Origin: Crotalaria pallida
Lineage: Eukaryota > Streptophyta > Magnoliopsida > Fabales > Fabaceae
Direction of reading: 5' to 3'
Length of the DNA stretch: 64,000 nt
Assembly: GCA_037953625.1 (NCBI GenBank)
Contig: CM075651.1
Location: 140,210,501-140,274,500 of the forward strand
Shown here in pieces: positions 10,872 through 21,573 of this stretch. The notes beneath the pieces were generated by a model that saw only the letters and a program-made list of their open reading frames with translations, did not search any database and had not been told where the DNA came from. Position 1 is the first letter of the stretch; the number at the start of each line of letters is the position of its first letter. The translations under genes were made by a program, and so were the position numbers.

Positions 10872-12037
10872 GGGCGGGAAGAAAAAGGTACATCAACCAG
10901 GTTTTGGCAGTTCATCACAAACCCGTCCCCAAAAAGCCTTCTCGGAATATTCCCATCATCTTTTCCGACCAGGATATGGAAAACGTCATCCCAGATCACA
11001 ATGATCCTATGGTGATAACGGCGTTGATTGGCAATTTTGAGGTCGCCCGAGTCTTCGTTGACCAAGGGAGTTCGGCCGACATCCTCTTTCTGCATACTTT
11101 CCAAGCTTTGAAGTTGAGGTCCGCCGACCTCGTAGGATTCGAAGGAAATCTCATTAGCTTCACAGGTGAAGCAATCCGCCCCCTGGGAGCCATTCATCTC
11201 CCGGTGACCCTAGGCAACCAGCCTTCGGCCCGAACGGAGATCATCAAATTTTTGGTTGTTGACTCCGATTCCCCGTACAATGTAATATTGGGACGAACTT
11301 GCCTACAAGATTTTGGGGCAGTAGTCTCAACAGTGCACTTGGCAATGAAGTTTGTTGGATCCGATGATAAAGTGGTTTCGGTAAAAGCTGACCAAGTGAA
11401 GGCCCGGCTCTGCTACAATGCGAGCCTACGGGAAGGAAAAAAGAAGCAAAAAGAGTTCCCCAATCCGACACTGTCCAAGGGAAGAGTCATATTGGCCGAA
11501 CTCCAGTCTGAACGAAACACCTATGAAGAACGGGTGGTAATTCCCCCCTTCACCTCTCTCCTGAGCAAAGATGCTATCGCGAATGATAAACCCCTCCGAA
11601 AAATCCAAGATGCAGTCAAAGGAGATCCTCTCTCTCTTTCAGTCCTCTCATACTCCCTGCATGGGGAGAATTTGCTCTTTCATCTAGTTCTCACTAACCC
11701 CGCCCTTCACTCGGCACATCTCCGAATTAAGGGCCGAAGTGACTTTCTCGCCCATATCTTCAGCCGAGCTTTTCAGACCCCCAAGATCAGGTACTTCAAG
11801 ATGGAAAGGTCCTCACTTTTCAACATTACCAACAGTCTCGGCAGCCTTTCCTATCAGCCCACCTCGGAGGACAATAACAAGGAAATCCGACAAGGCGCTC
11901 CTGGTCCGAAGAGGATAGCGATGAAAGAGCCAGCCGACAGCGACGAGAAAGGAAAGCAACCCGGGTCTTCTGAATCTGATCACCTCGTGCCCCGAGCATC
12001 GGACGTCGGACCTAACGGCCAGAAAAGCGGGAACTAA
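10868..12037 (+). CDS. pro: Retroviral-type aspartic protease ORF without RT
   Basis: 389 residues, overlapping the gag stop by four bases (ATGA), which suggests frame change or re-initiation. The protease active site is VDQGSSADIL with the catalytic Asp at residue 65. In Tat elements the usual form is DNGSS, so the Gln is a small variation. The later hydrophobic-Gly motif is YNVILGRT. After about residue 200 the sequence no longer follows the family: where RT should begin there is a Ser/Lys/Pro-rich tail of unknown origin to the stop. I infer that pol was lost by deletion, leaving a gag-protease element. Confidence 0.85.
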   Translation: MRAGRKRYINQVLAVHHKPVPKKPSRNIPIIFSDQDMENVIPDHNDPMVITALIGNFEVARVFVDQGSSADILFLHTFQALKLRSADLVGFEGNLISFTGEAIRPLGAIHLPVTLGNQPSARTEIIKFLVVDSDSPYNVILGRTCLQDFGAVVSTVHLAMKFVGSDDKVVSVKADQVKARLCYNASLREGKKKQKEFPNPTLSKGRVILAELQSERNTYEERVVIPPFTSLLSKDAIANDKPLRKIQDAVKGDPLSLSVLSYSLHGENLLFHLVLTNPALHSAHLRIKGRSDFLAHIFSRAFQTPKIRYFKMERSSLFNITNSLGSLSYQPTSEDNNKEIRQGAPGPKRIAMKEPADSDEKGKQPGSSESDHLVPRASDVGPNGQKSGN

Positions 12038-13143
12038 CCCCGAGATCGATAACCCCCAGCAGAGGCGTTCTAGAAACATACTCTGGGTAATTACCGAACT
12101 CAAGGATTTCCAAAAACTTCAAAACACTGAGAACCTGTTCAAATAGGTTTACCTCAGGCATCTCAGCAGTCACCAGCACCCCCCCTGAGGGTTTTTATTT
12201 TAACTTTCTTTTATTTTCAATTTCCTTCCTGCTAATTATCGTTCATGTCTTTAGTTTTCATTGTGAGATATTCACCTTTCAAAAGAAAAAGCAATGTACC
12301 CATAATTTTATTCAATGAAAAGTACAAACTTGTTCATACTCAAGTGCCACAGTTTTATATACGTACGTACTAGCTTCTCATTTACCACTAGCCCCCTAAA
12401 TGTTGCATGGCGCTATGCACAGCCAACATCTTCCAGATAAGATCGGCTCATATGCACAGTGTACAAGGGACACCCGATAAAGAACAGACTGCTGTGAAAT
12501 GTTTATACATAGCTTCACTCAGCACTCTCTTTTACATCGGGGCCGAGGACACCCACCTCGGCTAAGGGGGGTAGATCCGAGTTCCCTACCGTATGCACTT
12601 ATATACAGTACCTTTATTTAGAGGAAAACTTATAAGATTACTGCACTTACTGAGTCTTCTGATATTTCAAACACCAATGATTGGGTACAAGTTTTCCTAA
12701 GGTCCGATCAGGCCGAAATACAACAAGCCGGCAAAAGACTTGTAAAGTAGCTTTGTTTATAAAAAAGATCTCGGATGCAATATATATGCGACAAGTTAAA
12801 ACAAGAACTTGCATAAAAAGTTTCAGCATGCAACAAGTTCCAAACACTTGCATCTTTTCCTAAAAATCTCCCTAGTGGCCACCTAATCAATCGAAGACCG
12901 AACCCGAGGTCGAACGAATAAACATGCAATAGCTCGCAACGAGTTCCCAAAATGCGGGCACAATTCCGACCTCGGACATCGGACGTATGCAACAAGTTAG
13001 TGTATGAACTTGCATAAATACGACGGCACGCAACAGGCTAAAACTGTTTGCTGTAAAATTAAAATATAATAAATTAAATAGATGTCAACATTGTCAGATA
13101 TAAAAGGACATAGACAAAACATAAGCTGCCCAGCATAAGGGAC
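12038..13143. other. Spacer between protease and antisense ORF of the Tat-like element
   Basis: No gene is supported. It starts with a pyrimidine-rich stretch (12,190-12,260). Between 12,740 and 13,030 short words such as GCAACAAGTT and ACTTGCATA recur several times. The missing RT, RNase H and integrase would be expected here. Confidence 0.45.
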
Positions 13144-15441
13144 TTACGCTGCATCTTCCTCAACATCAGAAAGGACGACCGTCCGCGGGTCGAACTCCTC
13201 ATCCATCCTTTCCACCAGTGAGTTGGGCAGATTCTCCTCAGGCTGGTCCAAATCAACCTCGGCTCCACCATTTTCATAGTCAACCATCTTTCCATTCTCC
13301 ACTCCGAATTCGGCAGATGCTCCGACGTACCGAATGCGGAGCCCCTGGTTCAGGTGAAGAACCTGCTCAACTGCGTTGGTGAAAACCTTGCCGACCACCC
13401 TTTCAAGGTCGAAGTCCGACTCCCGAGCCGCTACCTTATGCTTTAGAGCCTGGGCAGCCCTCTTCTTCAGAAGACCCCTAACCTTTTCCACTTCGGCCAG
13501 GCCCTCTTGTCGACCGACCTCTTTCGCATCTGCTTTGGCTTTCGCCAAGTCCTCTTCATGCCTTTTTCGGAGCTCTTCCATCCGTCGACGGTGCTCCTCC
13601 TCAGCCTCAGCCAATTTTTGTTCGGCTGACCTCTTGTTACTCTTCAGCTCTTCCACCTCCGCCGCCATAGCCAACCGAGCCTTTTTCTTAGTAGGAGAAA
13701 GACCGTCCGCCACATCATCAGCTACCTCGGCCAGCACATTAAACATAGTAGTGGCTCTCTTCAGCTGGCAAGCCATTTCCTCCGCTTTCTTCTTCCATTC
13801 CGCACCTGACATTTTGACAAGAGTGTCTTTGAGTGATGGTTTGGTGGGGGTAGCTGTCAGCCTTGATTGAGTTTCAGTGCTTGAAGGCGGCACATTTGCA
13901 ACAAGGGCTACCTCAGTGCTGGGACTCGGCGAGGCAGGAGGAGGAGGAGCAATAATAACGGCAGGAGGGGTAGGATGGAGGGGACCAGAGTCGACCGATA
14001 GCGTATCCGTAGAAACCTCGGACGACACGGCGTCGGCAGAAGAAACCTCGGGCTTTTTCTTCCTCCGAGCTTCAAAAGCAGCTTTCAGCGCTCTGGAAGA
14101 CATCTCAGACCAATGTTCTTCTGTAAAAAAAAATATATACATTAGTATAAGAGAATCGAAAGAAAACGCACAAGTGCAAGAGAAAAAGTAACTACCAATC
14201 TTTGTCAAGACTTCGTCGTCAAGACACCTTATGAAAACTCCAACATCAAGTTGGGCTTTCCGAGCGCGGTATTCCGTTTGAAAGTGATGGGCCATCACAG
14301 ATTCGTCGGCATCTAGTGTTACACCCGACCACCTCTGCGGTGTACTGGAATGACGATTGAAGAACTCAGAGGTCCACTCCAGAGGGAACTTCGGTCCTGT
14401 CTCGGACCGAAACCAGGGCAGCCCCGTCCCAACATACTTGTATTTGAAGAATCTCGGTTTGAAGCGCTTCCAAGACTCAGAAAACATGCCAAACAGCCCA
14501 CAATGAGCTCGGGCTTTGGCCGACACCCAAAGACGACCAGTAACCCCGTCTTTATTACTGATGAACGGGTTGTACATCCACAAAAATAATCGAACCGTAC
14601 ACACCAAACGCCTGGCACCGCAATACTTATGGAACGCTCGGAGGAATGACCAAGTATTAGGATGAAGTTGGGATGGAGCTAGTCCGAGCTCGTCTAAGAC
14701 TCTCATTTCTAGGTCGGTGAAGGGGAGGGTCACGCCGAGATTGTGGATCAGATCGGCATAAAAGAAAAAAGAATTATTGTCAGTCTGGCTGCATATTCTG
14801 TCATTTGCCGAACAGGGGAGCACTTCGTAAGAAGTTCCGGTGGTGTCCCCTGGGCAAGGCAGCACGGCCTTCCTTACCTCGGCAAGCTTGTCCTCGGAGC
14901 AAAGATTGGACTGAATTCCTTTGGGCTCCACGTCCACCCATTCATACTGTTCGACGTCAAAAGGTGCAGGGTAAAGTTCAGGTCGACGGACGCAATTCCT
15001 GAGCGACATGGTACCTGTGGAAGAACAGGGAAGCTCGGTATTAGTCTTGCGGATTACGAAAAATAACCCCCCAGAGAACCCCCTCGAAGTAGTTCCGAGG
15101 GGCGAGCATCTCCCCTCTTCCACAGGTACCCCTCGTTCGTACATTCCCTCCTTCTCCATCCTCTCGAAATCGGCACGCTCCCTACCGTCAACAAACTCAG
15201 CCCAGGCGTACTGCCGTATCCACTCTCTTTTCTCCTCCTAGTCCCAAGGATAGACTACCTCGACGGGATCAACCTCCAGAACCCTCCTTTCGTACTTTTG
15301 CCTATACTCCCTTTGGCGACGGAGCGCCTCGTCTACCTCCATGGAGGAGCAGGACGAGGAGGAGGAGCCGTCCTCCTCATCATTATTGCTAGACGACAGG
15401 GACACTACCCCAGCCCATTTCCTAAACCATTCCCTACTCAT
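13144..15441 (-). pseudogene. Antisense ORF of the Tat-like element (gypsy-type transposase-like domain plus coiled coil)
   Basis: It lies on the opposite strand to gag. The likely start is the Met at 15,441 (MSREWFRKWAG). A TAG at 15,238 is the only stop before a frame that stays open to 13,144. Ser- and Glu-rich N-terminal sequence precedes a globular part (GVTLPFTDLEMRVLDELGL, then NTWSFLRAF) that resembles the plant 'putative gypsy-type transposon' family (PF04195). The C-terminal third is a long predicted coiled coil (Glu/Lys/Ala heptads) followed by an acidic tail. A 75-nt intron sits at 14,121-14,195 with GTAGTT, a TACTAAT branch-like box and TTTTTACAG. It is in frame, so the ORF stays open with or without splicing. 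Similar antisense ORFs occur in Tat elements; their role is unknown. Confidence 0.75.
14121..14195 (-). other. Probable in-frame intron in the antisense ORF
   Basis: The 75-nt segment starts GTAGTT and ends in a T-run followed by ACAG, with CTTATACTAATG about 30 nt before the acceptor. Being 25 codons long without a stop, it hides inside the open frame, but its translation is Phe/Ser-rich and unlike its surroundings. Confidence 0.75.
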
Positions 15442-16268
15442 ACTGAACCCAATCCATTCCGTTGGATTTCTGAAAAATGAACAAAAAAAATGAATCAAAA
15501 GCTCTCCAAAAATCTCAAAACATGCCTAACCCGAAGAAGGCCAAAACCCCAGGAATCAAAACACCCAAATCCAGAAAAACCCCAAACCCCAGTGTTATTC
15601 CCCAAAATCAGAGCCAAAAACCTAAAGGAAAAAACCCACCGCCATGAAAATAGAAACCAGAAATAAAAATCAGAAATAAAACATTCCAATCCCCCACCGT
15701 ATAAGTCATAGAGCAGCAAAGAGAGAAGTAAAAGCTAGAAAGAAGAAGGAAACAGACACGAAAAAGAAAAAAGCAAGTGTAACAGTACCTTAGTGAGAAT
15801 GGGAGCAGAGGAAATCGTAAACTTGTAAAGTGAAAAAGTCAGTGCTGAAGAAGAAGACGGCGTTGGGCGGAGAAGAGGAATAGGGTTCAATGGGAGTGCT
15901 TTTGTGGAGAGATAAGGAAGGGGAAAGAGAATGATCGATAGAAAGAGAAAGAGAAGCAGTTTCCTGGGATAGAGGGGGAAGGAAAACCGCTCTCCCTCTC
16001 AAATTCGAAGTTTGGGCCTAGCCCCAAAAAGTCCAACCCAGCTTACAACTACACATATTAAAACACGTGGCGCACAGCAGAGAAAAGTGTGGACCTCGAG
16101 CAACGTCACAATGATGGTGACGCCTCGAGAATCGCGATTTCTGACGCGTGGAACGAACGTCGTTCCGGTACTGATAACTTGACAACTGTCAAACCGACTC
16201 TGTCATAATAAAAGGACATCAGAGACAGCTAGATCCAACTTACCGGCAACTCATCGTCCGAACTCCCT
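15442..16268. other. Upstream region of the antisense ORF in the Tat-like element
   Basis: No gene on either strand is supported. On the minus strand it would hold the 5' leader and promoter of the antisense ORF; a candidate CT-rich leader (TCTCTTTCTCTTTC-like) lies near 15,930-15,960. No secure TATA box. Confidence 0.4.
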
Positions 16269-16432
16269 AGAACCTCGGAACAAGGCTCAGATAGCCTTGA
16301 CCGAGCTGAGGGGCTTATGTGGTGGACTCGGCCCTTGTGAGGTGGACCTGGGAAAAGGACATAAACCAGAACCTCGGAACAAGGCTCAGATAGCCTTGAC
16401 CGAGCTGGGGGGCTTATGTGGTGGACTCGGCC
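16269..16432 (+). repeat. Tandem duplication of polypurine tract and LTR start (99-bp period)
   Basis: 65 bp beginning AGAACCTCGGAACAAGG at 16,269 recur at 16,368. Each copy runs through a G-rich tract and into the first bases of the LTR (TGTGGTGGACTCGGCC at 16,318 and 16,417). Only the second continues as the LTR. The first copy has GAGGGG in place of GGGGGG. Confidence 0.9.
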
Positions 16433-16990
16433 TGGCCGAGGTCCTTAAACCGCCTCGCCGAAGTCCTGAGGACCCTTCAGGAAGCCTTCTGAGCGCTCGG
16501 CCGAGCTCAATGCTCAACGGCCGAACAGATGCCAGAAACAGGCCGACCTCGTGTTCCCACTCAGTCCCGACATCCAGGTCCGACACCTCCCCGAGTCCGA
16601 CATCTAGGACATGATGACGTCCCCCTACCTTATCCACAAGGACAGCTCATTACCTTATCCACAAGGACAGCTCACTACCTTATCCACAAGGACAGCTCAT
16701 CCAACCTTATCCGCTCCTAGATCAGTACAGGCTGGCCCTACTTGGGCCTAAAGCAAGCCCATTAGGGTAACCAGCTCCCCCTTATAAGTAGCTCAGTACT
16801 ACATGGGGCTCAGGTACGTCCTCTAACCCTAATTGCCATCCTCACACACCAGTGATTAGGGTTGCTTCTTGGCTCTTTCCCTTAGCCATCTGAGGACTTC
16901 CCCCAAACATCACAGATCAACCCTAGACAGAGGTCCCTTTGAAGGTCATCTCCTACACCCTTTGAGGTCCTCACCGTCTAGGACATCACA
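16417..16990 (+). repeat. 3' LTR of the Tat-like element, 574 bp
   Basis: Same length and borders as the 5' LTR; differences include single bases in the CTATAAG region and near the 3' end. It is preceded by the purine run CTGGGGGGCTTA and followed by the target duplication AGACG. Confidence 0.95.
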
Positions 16991-17742
16991 AGACGAACGA
17001 CAGACTCTATTTCTGGAATTTGAACCTCGAAATGTTGAAGGAGTCTGCACACATGCATTGGGTAAGGGAGGTGCTTAGGTTTGGAGTCGGAGGCTTGTTT
17101 CATCTTAGCAAGGATAATGGAAGCCCAATTCAAAACATTACCATTTAAAATGGCATCCATAGCTCTAAGTTCAATTTGAATGGGGCGGGAGTAATTTGGA
17201 GAAGTTTGGGGCAACAAAATATGGCTAATGATATAGTGGAGGACTCTATTGTTGGCGGTCATGTGGTTTGCCTTCTTCTCGCCCTTGAGATATGCACGAT
17301 CGGGGCGGAGTAAGTTACGAAAAATAGGGTCAACATCCCCTTTTGATGTTCCTTCGCCCGATCATGAAATCCCAAAGACTTGGAATAAAGCCTTGGGGGT
17401 AACCTCAAAACGATTTCCTAACACGGAGGTCTCATATGAATTCCCATTTTGCCTAAAGTTCACATAAAATTGTCTAACTAGCCTAATGTAAATAGGGCCA
17501 TTAAACGATATGAAACCAATAAGCTTTTGAGTTTTGAGGGCATTGACAAAAGGGAATCCTCTACTATTGAGATAAGCTTCACTTACCCATGTTTGAGCAG
17601 CATAATCGTTGGAAGCAAACTTTCTCTCCCTCTCAATGCAATTAGCTCTTTGGTAGAAATCATCCTCCTCATCTTCAATGGGTTCCTCCATTCTAGGCTT
17701 TTTCCCTTTTCTTCTGATGTCCGATGATGAAGCCATTTGCAC
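16991..17742 (-). pseudogene. Extra ORF downstream of pol (env position), N-terminal half
   Basis: This ORF lies on the element's coding strand between pol and the 3' LTR, where SIRE-type elements carry an additional (sometimes called env-like) ORF. It starts at 17,742, or at the second Met at 17,736. An acidic and basic leader (MASSSDIRRKGKKPR) is followed by a globular region with WVSEAYLNSRGFPFVNALK and, further on, VLNWASIILAKM. This pattern resembles the 'putative plant transposon protein' family (PF20167); I see no signal peptide or membrane span typical of an envelope. One in-frame TGA at about 17,362 interrupts it, and the Gypsy element ends it at 16,990. The second half is at 7,869-8,488, in the same frame once the 5-bp duplication is collapsed. 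Confidence 0.65.
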
Positions 17743-18507
17743 TTACAATTTGAACACTAGAAGAAATTTTGAGAATTTGGGGTTTTGGGAAGTTAGGGTT
17801 TTGGAAAGGGAATGATGAATTTGATGGTTAAAAATGTGGATTTGATGTGAAATAAGGATGGGAATGAGTTTAGAAGATGAAATCTTGTTGAAATATGAAA
17901 GAAATATTGATTTTGGGTGAAATATGTGATGAAAGGGATGAGAGAACAGAGAAAACGCAGGTATGGAGAGAGAAGAGTTTGTGCAGATCTGGGCAAAATC
18001 GCAGCAGCATCAGACTAAATCTGATGAATTCACTCGAGTGAATTTAAAAACACTCGCGTGTTTTTCATGAAACCTGAAAAACACTCGCGTGAATTTGAAT
18101 TCACTCGCGTGTTGGCCGAAAATTGGATTTTCATAAAACTGCGATTCACTCGAGTGAAATGGGATTCACTCGAGTGTTGGCCGAAACACTCGAGTGATTT
18201 AGAAAACACTCGAGTATTTTCCATCAGACTTGCTCAAAAACTTTTTCAATTAAAACTGATTTAATTTTGAATTAAAATTACTCGAGTGATATTAGAAACA
18301 CTCGAGTCTTTTTATCAGTGAAGCTTAAAAACACAGTTTTTAAAACACAAAACAGAAAATTCACCACATGTAATGAAGACAATAGATAGGAAACATAATC
18401 ACACACAGCTAGAACATAATTTTTTAAGCTCTCAAGGCAAATTCAATCAAGTATCACTACACATTAAATTTAGACACATTTGGTGATTTTCAAATGGCAC
18501 AAATCAA
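17743..18507. repeat. pol/extra-ORF spacer with an ACTCGAGTG palindrome cluster
   Basis: The spacer has no gene. Between 18,031 and 18,308 it holds about ten copies of ACTCGAGTG, ACTCGCGTG or one-base variants (for example 18,031, 18,147, 18,167, 18,187, 18,207, 18,280 and 18,299), spaced 15-50 bp apart. The same word is scattered in this element's LTRs. 17,743-18,030 is a plain AT/G-rich leader to the extra ORF. Confidence 0.7.
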
Positions 18508-21500
18508 TTAGTTTATACTAGACTCATCTAAAATACCAAGTTCACCTCTTATATGATAGAAGGTATCCCTTGGTAAGGGTTTTGTAAAAATGTCCGCTAA
18601 TTGATTTGTGGTACTTACAAATTCAATTGTGCAATCACCCTTTTGAACATGATCTCTTAGGAAATGATGCCTAATTTCAATGTGTTAAGTCCTTGAGTGA
18701 TACACCGGATTCTTAGTTAGGTTAATGGCACTCGTGTTGTCGCATTTTATGGGAACACTTTCTAATTTTAAACCAAAGTCCGATAATTGTTGTTTCATCC
18801 ACAAGAGTTGAGCACAACAACTACCGGCGCGATATATTCCGCTTCGGCGGTGGAAAGAGCAACACAAGCTTGATTTTTAGAAAACCATGACACTAGTGAA
18901 CTTCCCAATAAATGGCAAGTACCACTAGTGCTTTTGCGATCAAGCTTGCATCCAGCGAAGTCGGAATCCGAATAACCAACTAAACTAAGACTAGTATCAC
19001 TAGGATACCATAGTCCGGTGTTAATTGTTCCTTTAAGATATTTAAAAATATGTTTAACCGCGGATAGGTGTGATTCTTTAGGATTTGCTTGAAAACGGGC
19101 ACACATGCATACACTAAACATAATATCCGGTCTAGATGCGGTAAGATATAGAAGACTACCTATCATGCCTCTATATTTACTAACATCAACCGGTGTACCT
19201 TTGTCATCCTTGTCTAGGTAGCATGATGTGCTCATGGGAGTATATGCTTCTTTGCATTTGTCCATTCCGAATTTTCCAAGGAGCTCCTTGCAATATTTTC
19301 CTTGATGCACAAAAATCCCCTCCTTGACTTGCTTGATTTGAAGTCCTAGGAAGAACTTGAGCTCCCCCATCATGGACATTTCAAATTCCTTTTTCATCAA
19401 GTTAGAGAACTTTCTACACAAGGACACGTTAGTGGCACCAAAGATAATATCATCTACATATATTTGCACTAACAAAATGTCCTCTTTGGTTTTATAGATG
19501 AATAGGGTATTATCAACCTTTCCCCTTTGAAAGTCATTTTCTAATAAAAAGGTGCTTAATCGATCATACCAAGCTCTAGAAGCTTGTTTTAATCCATAAA
19601 GTGCCTTTTTCAATTTATAAACATGGTTTGGAAATTCATGACTTTCAAAACCGGGTGGTTGCTTAACATACACTTCTTCATTTATGAAACCATTCAAGAA
19701 AGCACTCTTGACATCCATTTGATAAAGAGTGAATTTCATTATTGATGCAAAGGCAAGCAAAATTCGGATTGCCTCAAAGCGTGCAACCGGAGCAAAGGTC
19801 TCATCATAATCAACACCTTCCTCTTGGTTGTACCCTTGGGCAACAAGTCTCGCTTTGTTTCTTATAATCAAACCGGATTCATCAAGCTTATTTCTATAAA
19901 TCCATTTTACACCAATTATGGTATGATCATTGGGTGTAGGCACTAGTTCCCAAACATCATTTCTAATAAATTGATTTAGTTCTTCTTGCATGGCCATAAC
20001 CCAATGTTCATCCTTAATTGCATCTTTAATTGAATTTGGTTCGATTTGAGAAACAAAGGAAACAAAATGACAAATATTTTGAATTGACCTACGAGTTAAC
20101 ATTCCCTTTGAAAGGTCTCCTATGACATTGTCAATAGGGTGAGCTTTCACCGTTTTCCAAGCCGGATCAAGTTCATCCTTGATTTCTCCTTCATCCTTTG
20201 ATTTTTCCATCTCTTTGTCAACATTGGAAATCTCAAGTCCATCATCACTACCATCACATAAAACACTATCTTCTTTCGAAGACTCATTAAAAACAATGTG
20301 AATTGATTCTTCAATAGTCATAGTTCGTTTATTATAAACTCTAAAAGCTTTACTATGAGAAGAGTAACCCAAAAATATTCCCTCATCCGATTTAGAATCA
20401 AATTTTCCAAGTTGATCTTTTCCATTGTTTAAAATGTACACTTTGCATCCAAAAACATGGAAATGGGATATATTGGGTTTTCTACCTTTGTAAAGCTCAT
20501 AGGGGGTTTTCTTTAACATGGGCCTAATAAAGATTCTATTCATTACATAACAAGCCGTATTAACGACATCGGCCCAAAAATAGTGAGGTACTTGAGAATC
20601 ATTTAACATGGTTCTAGCAAGTTCCTCTAGCACCCTATTTTTCCTTTCAACAACTCCATTTTGTTCCGGAGTTCTTGGTGCCGAATATTGGTGCTCAATT
20701 CCATGCTTATCACAAAATCTATCAAATTTATAGTTTTCAAATTCACCTCCATGGTCGGTTCGAATAATAATCACCTTTTGGTTTACTTGGTTTTGGGCAA
20801 GTTTAATGTGGCGTTTAAAAGACTTGTAGGCCTCACTCTTAGCACTTAAAAATAATGTCCATGTAAATCTTGAAAAATCATCAACAATCACCAAGGCATA
20901 GTAGTTGCCACCAAAGCTTTTAACTTGAGAAGGTCCAAACAAGTCCATGTGGAGCATTTCCAATGGTCTTGTTGTGGACACATCATTTTTGGAACTAAAA
21001 TGATTTTTAGTTTGTTTGCACTTCTTGCAAGGAGTGCAATCACCTTTTTGAAAATTGAGCTTTGGTAAACCAACTACTAAGTCTTTGGATTGAAGTTTCT
21101 TAAGTTGATTTACATTAATGTGAGCGTTCCTACGATGCCATAACCAAGTATCACTTTCTTTGCTAATTAAACACTTTGAAACTAAAGAAGTGATATTATT
21201 CAATTCAACCATGTAAGTGTTATTAGACCTTTTTCCAACAAATTTGATAGATTCATCTTTGTCACTTTTTATGAGACAATGAGTAGAGGTAAATAGTACA
21301 TGGTTACCAATATCACACAATTGACTAATGCTCAAAAGATTATGCTCTAATCCTTGAACATAAAGTACATTATCAATAACCAAGTTGGAAGAATTACCAA
21401 TTTTACCTATACCAAGTATTTTGCCTTTGTTGTTGTCTCCATAATTGACATATCCCTTTTCCTTAGGAGTAAGCTCAAAGAAGTGTCGCTTATCTCCCGT

Positions 21501-21560
21501 CATGTGCCTAGAACATCCACTATCAAGTATCCAAAGTTGCTTTCCGGTTCTAAGGCACAC
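18508..21560 (-). pseudogene. pol: Copia pol (protease, integrase, RT, RNase H), damaged at the 3' end
   Basis: Residues are counted from the GTG at 21,560. The protease motif DSG is at 13-15. The HHCC zinc-binding region is around 142-181. The integrase core has D206, D269 and E305 (DHGGEF, VVERKN). Reverse transcriptase spans about 515-760 with the YVDD box at 701-704. RNase H starts with DSDFAGCKLDRKST near 865. The frame is open for 921 codons, then a one-base change near 18,835 in RNase H moves the product to another frame, where a TAA at 18,685 and a final stop at 18,508 follow. The last segment (IRHHFLRDHV, ADIFTKPL) is the normal Copia C-terminus. With these lesions the copy is not expected to make a full polyprotein, although most catalytic residues remain. 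Confidence 0.95.
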
Positions 21561-21573
21561 CTACAAGACATAA

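Larger units (their letters stand above)
8489..16990 (+). mobile_element. Non-autonomous Tat-like Ty3/Gypsy element (C) nested in the Copia element
   Basis: LTRs of 574 bp flank an 8.5-kb element, with AGACG at 8,484-8,488 and 16,991-16,995. A primer-site-like TTGGCGCCGTTTGTGGGGA follows the left LTR; this TGGCGCCGT form is typical of Tat/Athila-type Gypsy elements (tRNA-Asp type). Inside are gag, an aspartic protease, no reverse transcriptase, RNase H or integrase that I can find, and a large antisense ORF, then a polypurine tract. Extra antisense ORFs between pol and the 3' LTR are known in Tat elements such as Grande. Without pol it depends on another element. About five base differences between LTRs by eye mean a young insertion. 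Confidence 0.93.

Noticed and set aside
13376..14191. Plus-strand frames opposite the antisense ORF
   Set aside because: Shadows of the coiled-coil coding region; Ser/Ala-rich without family features.
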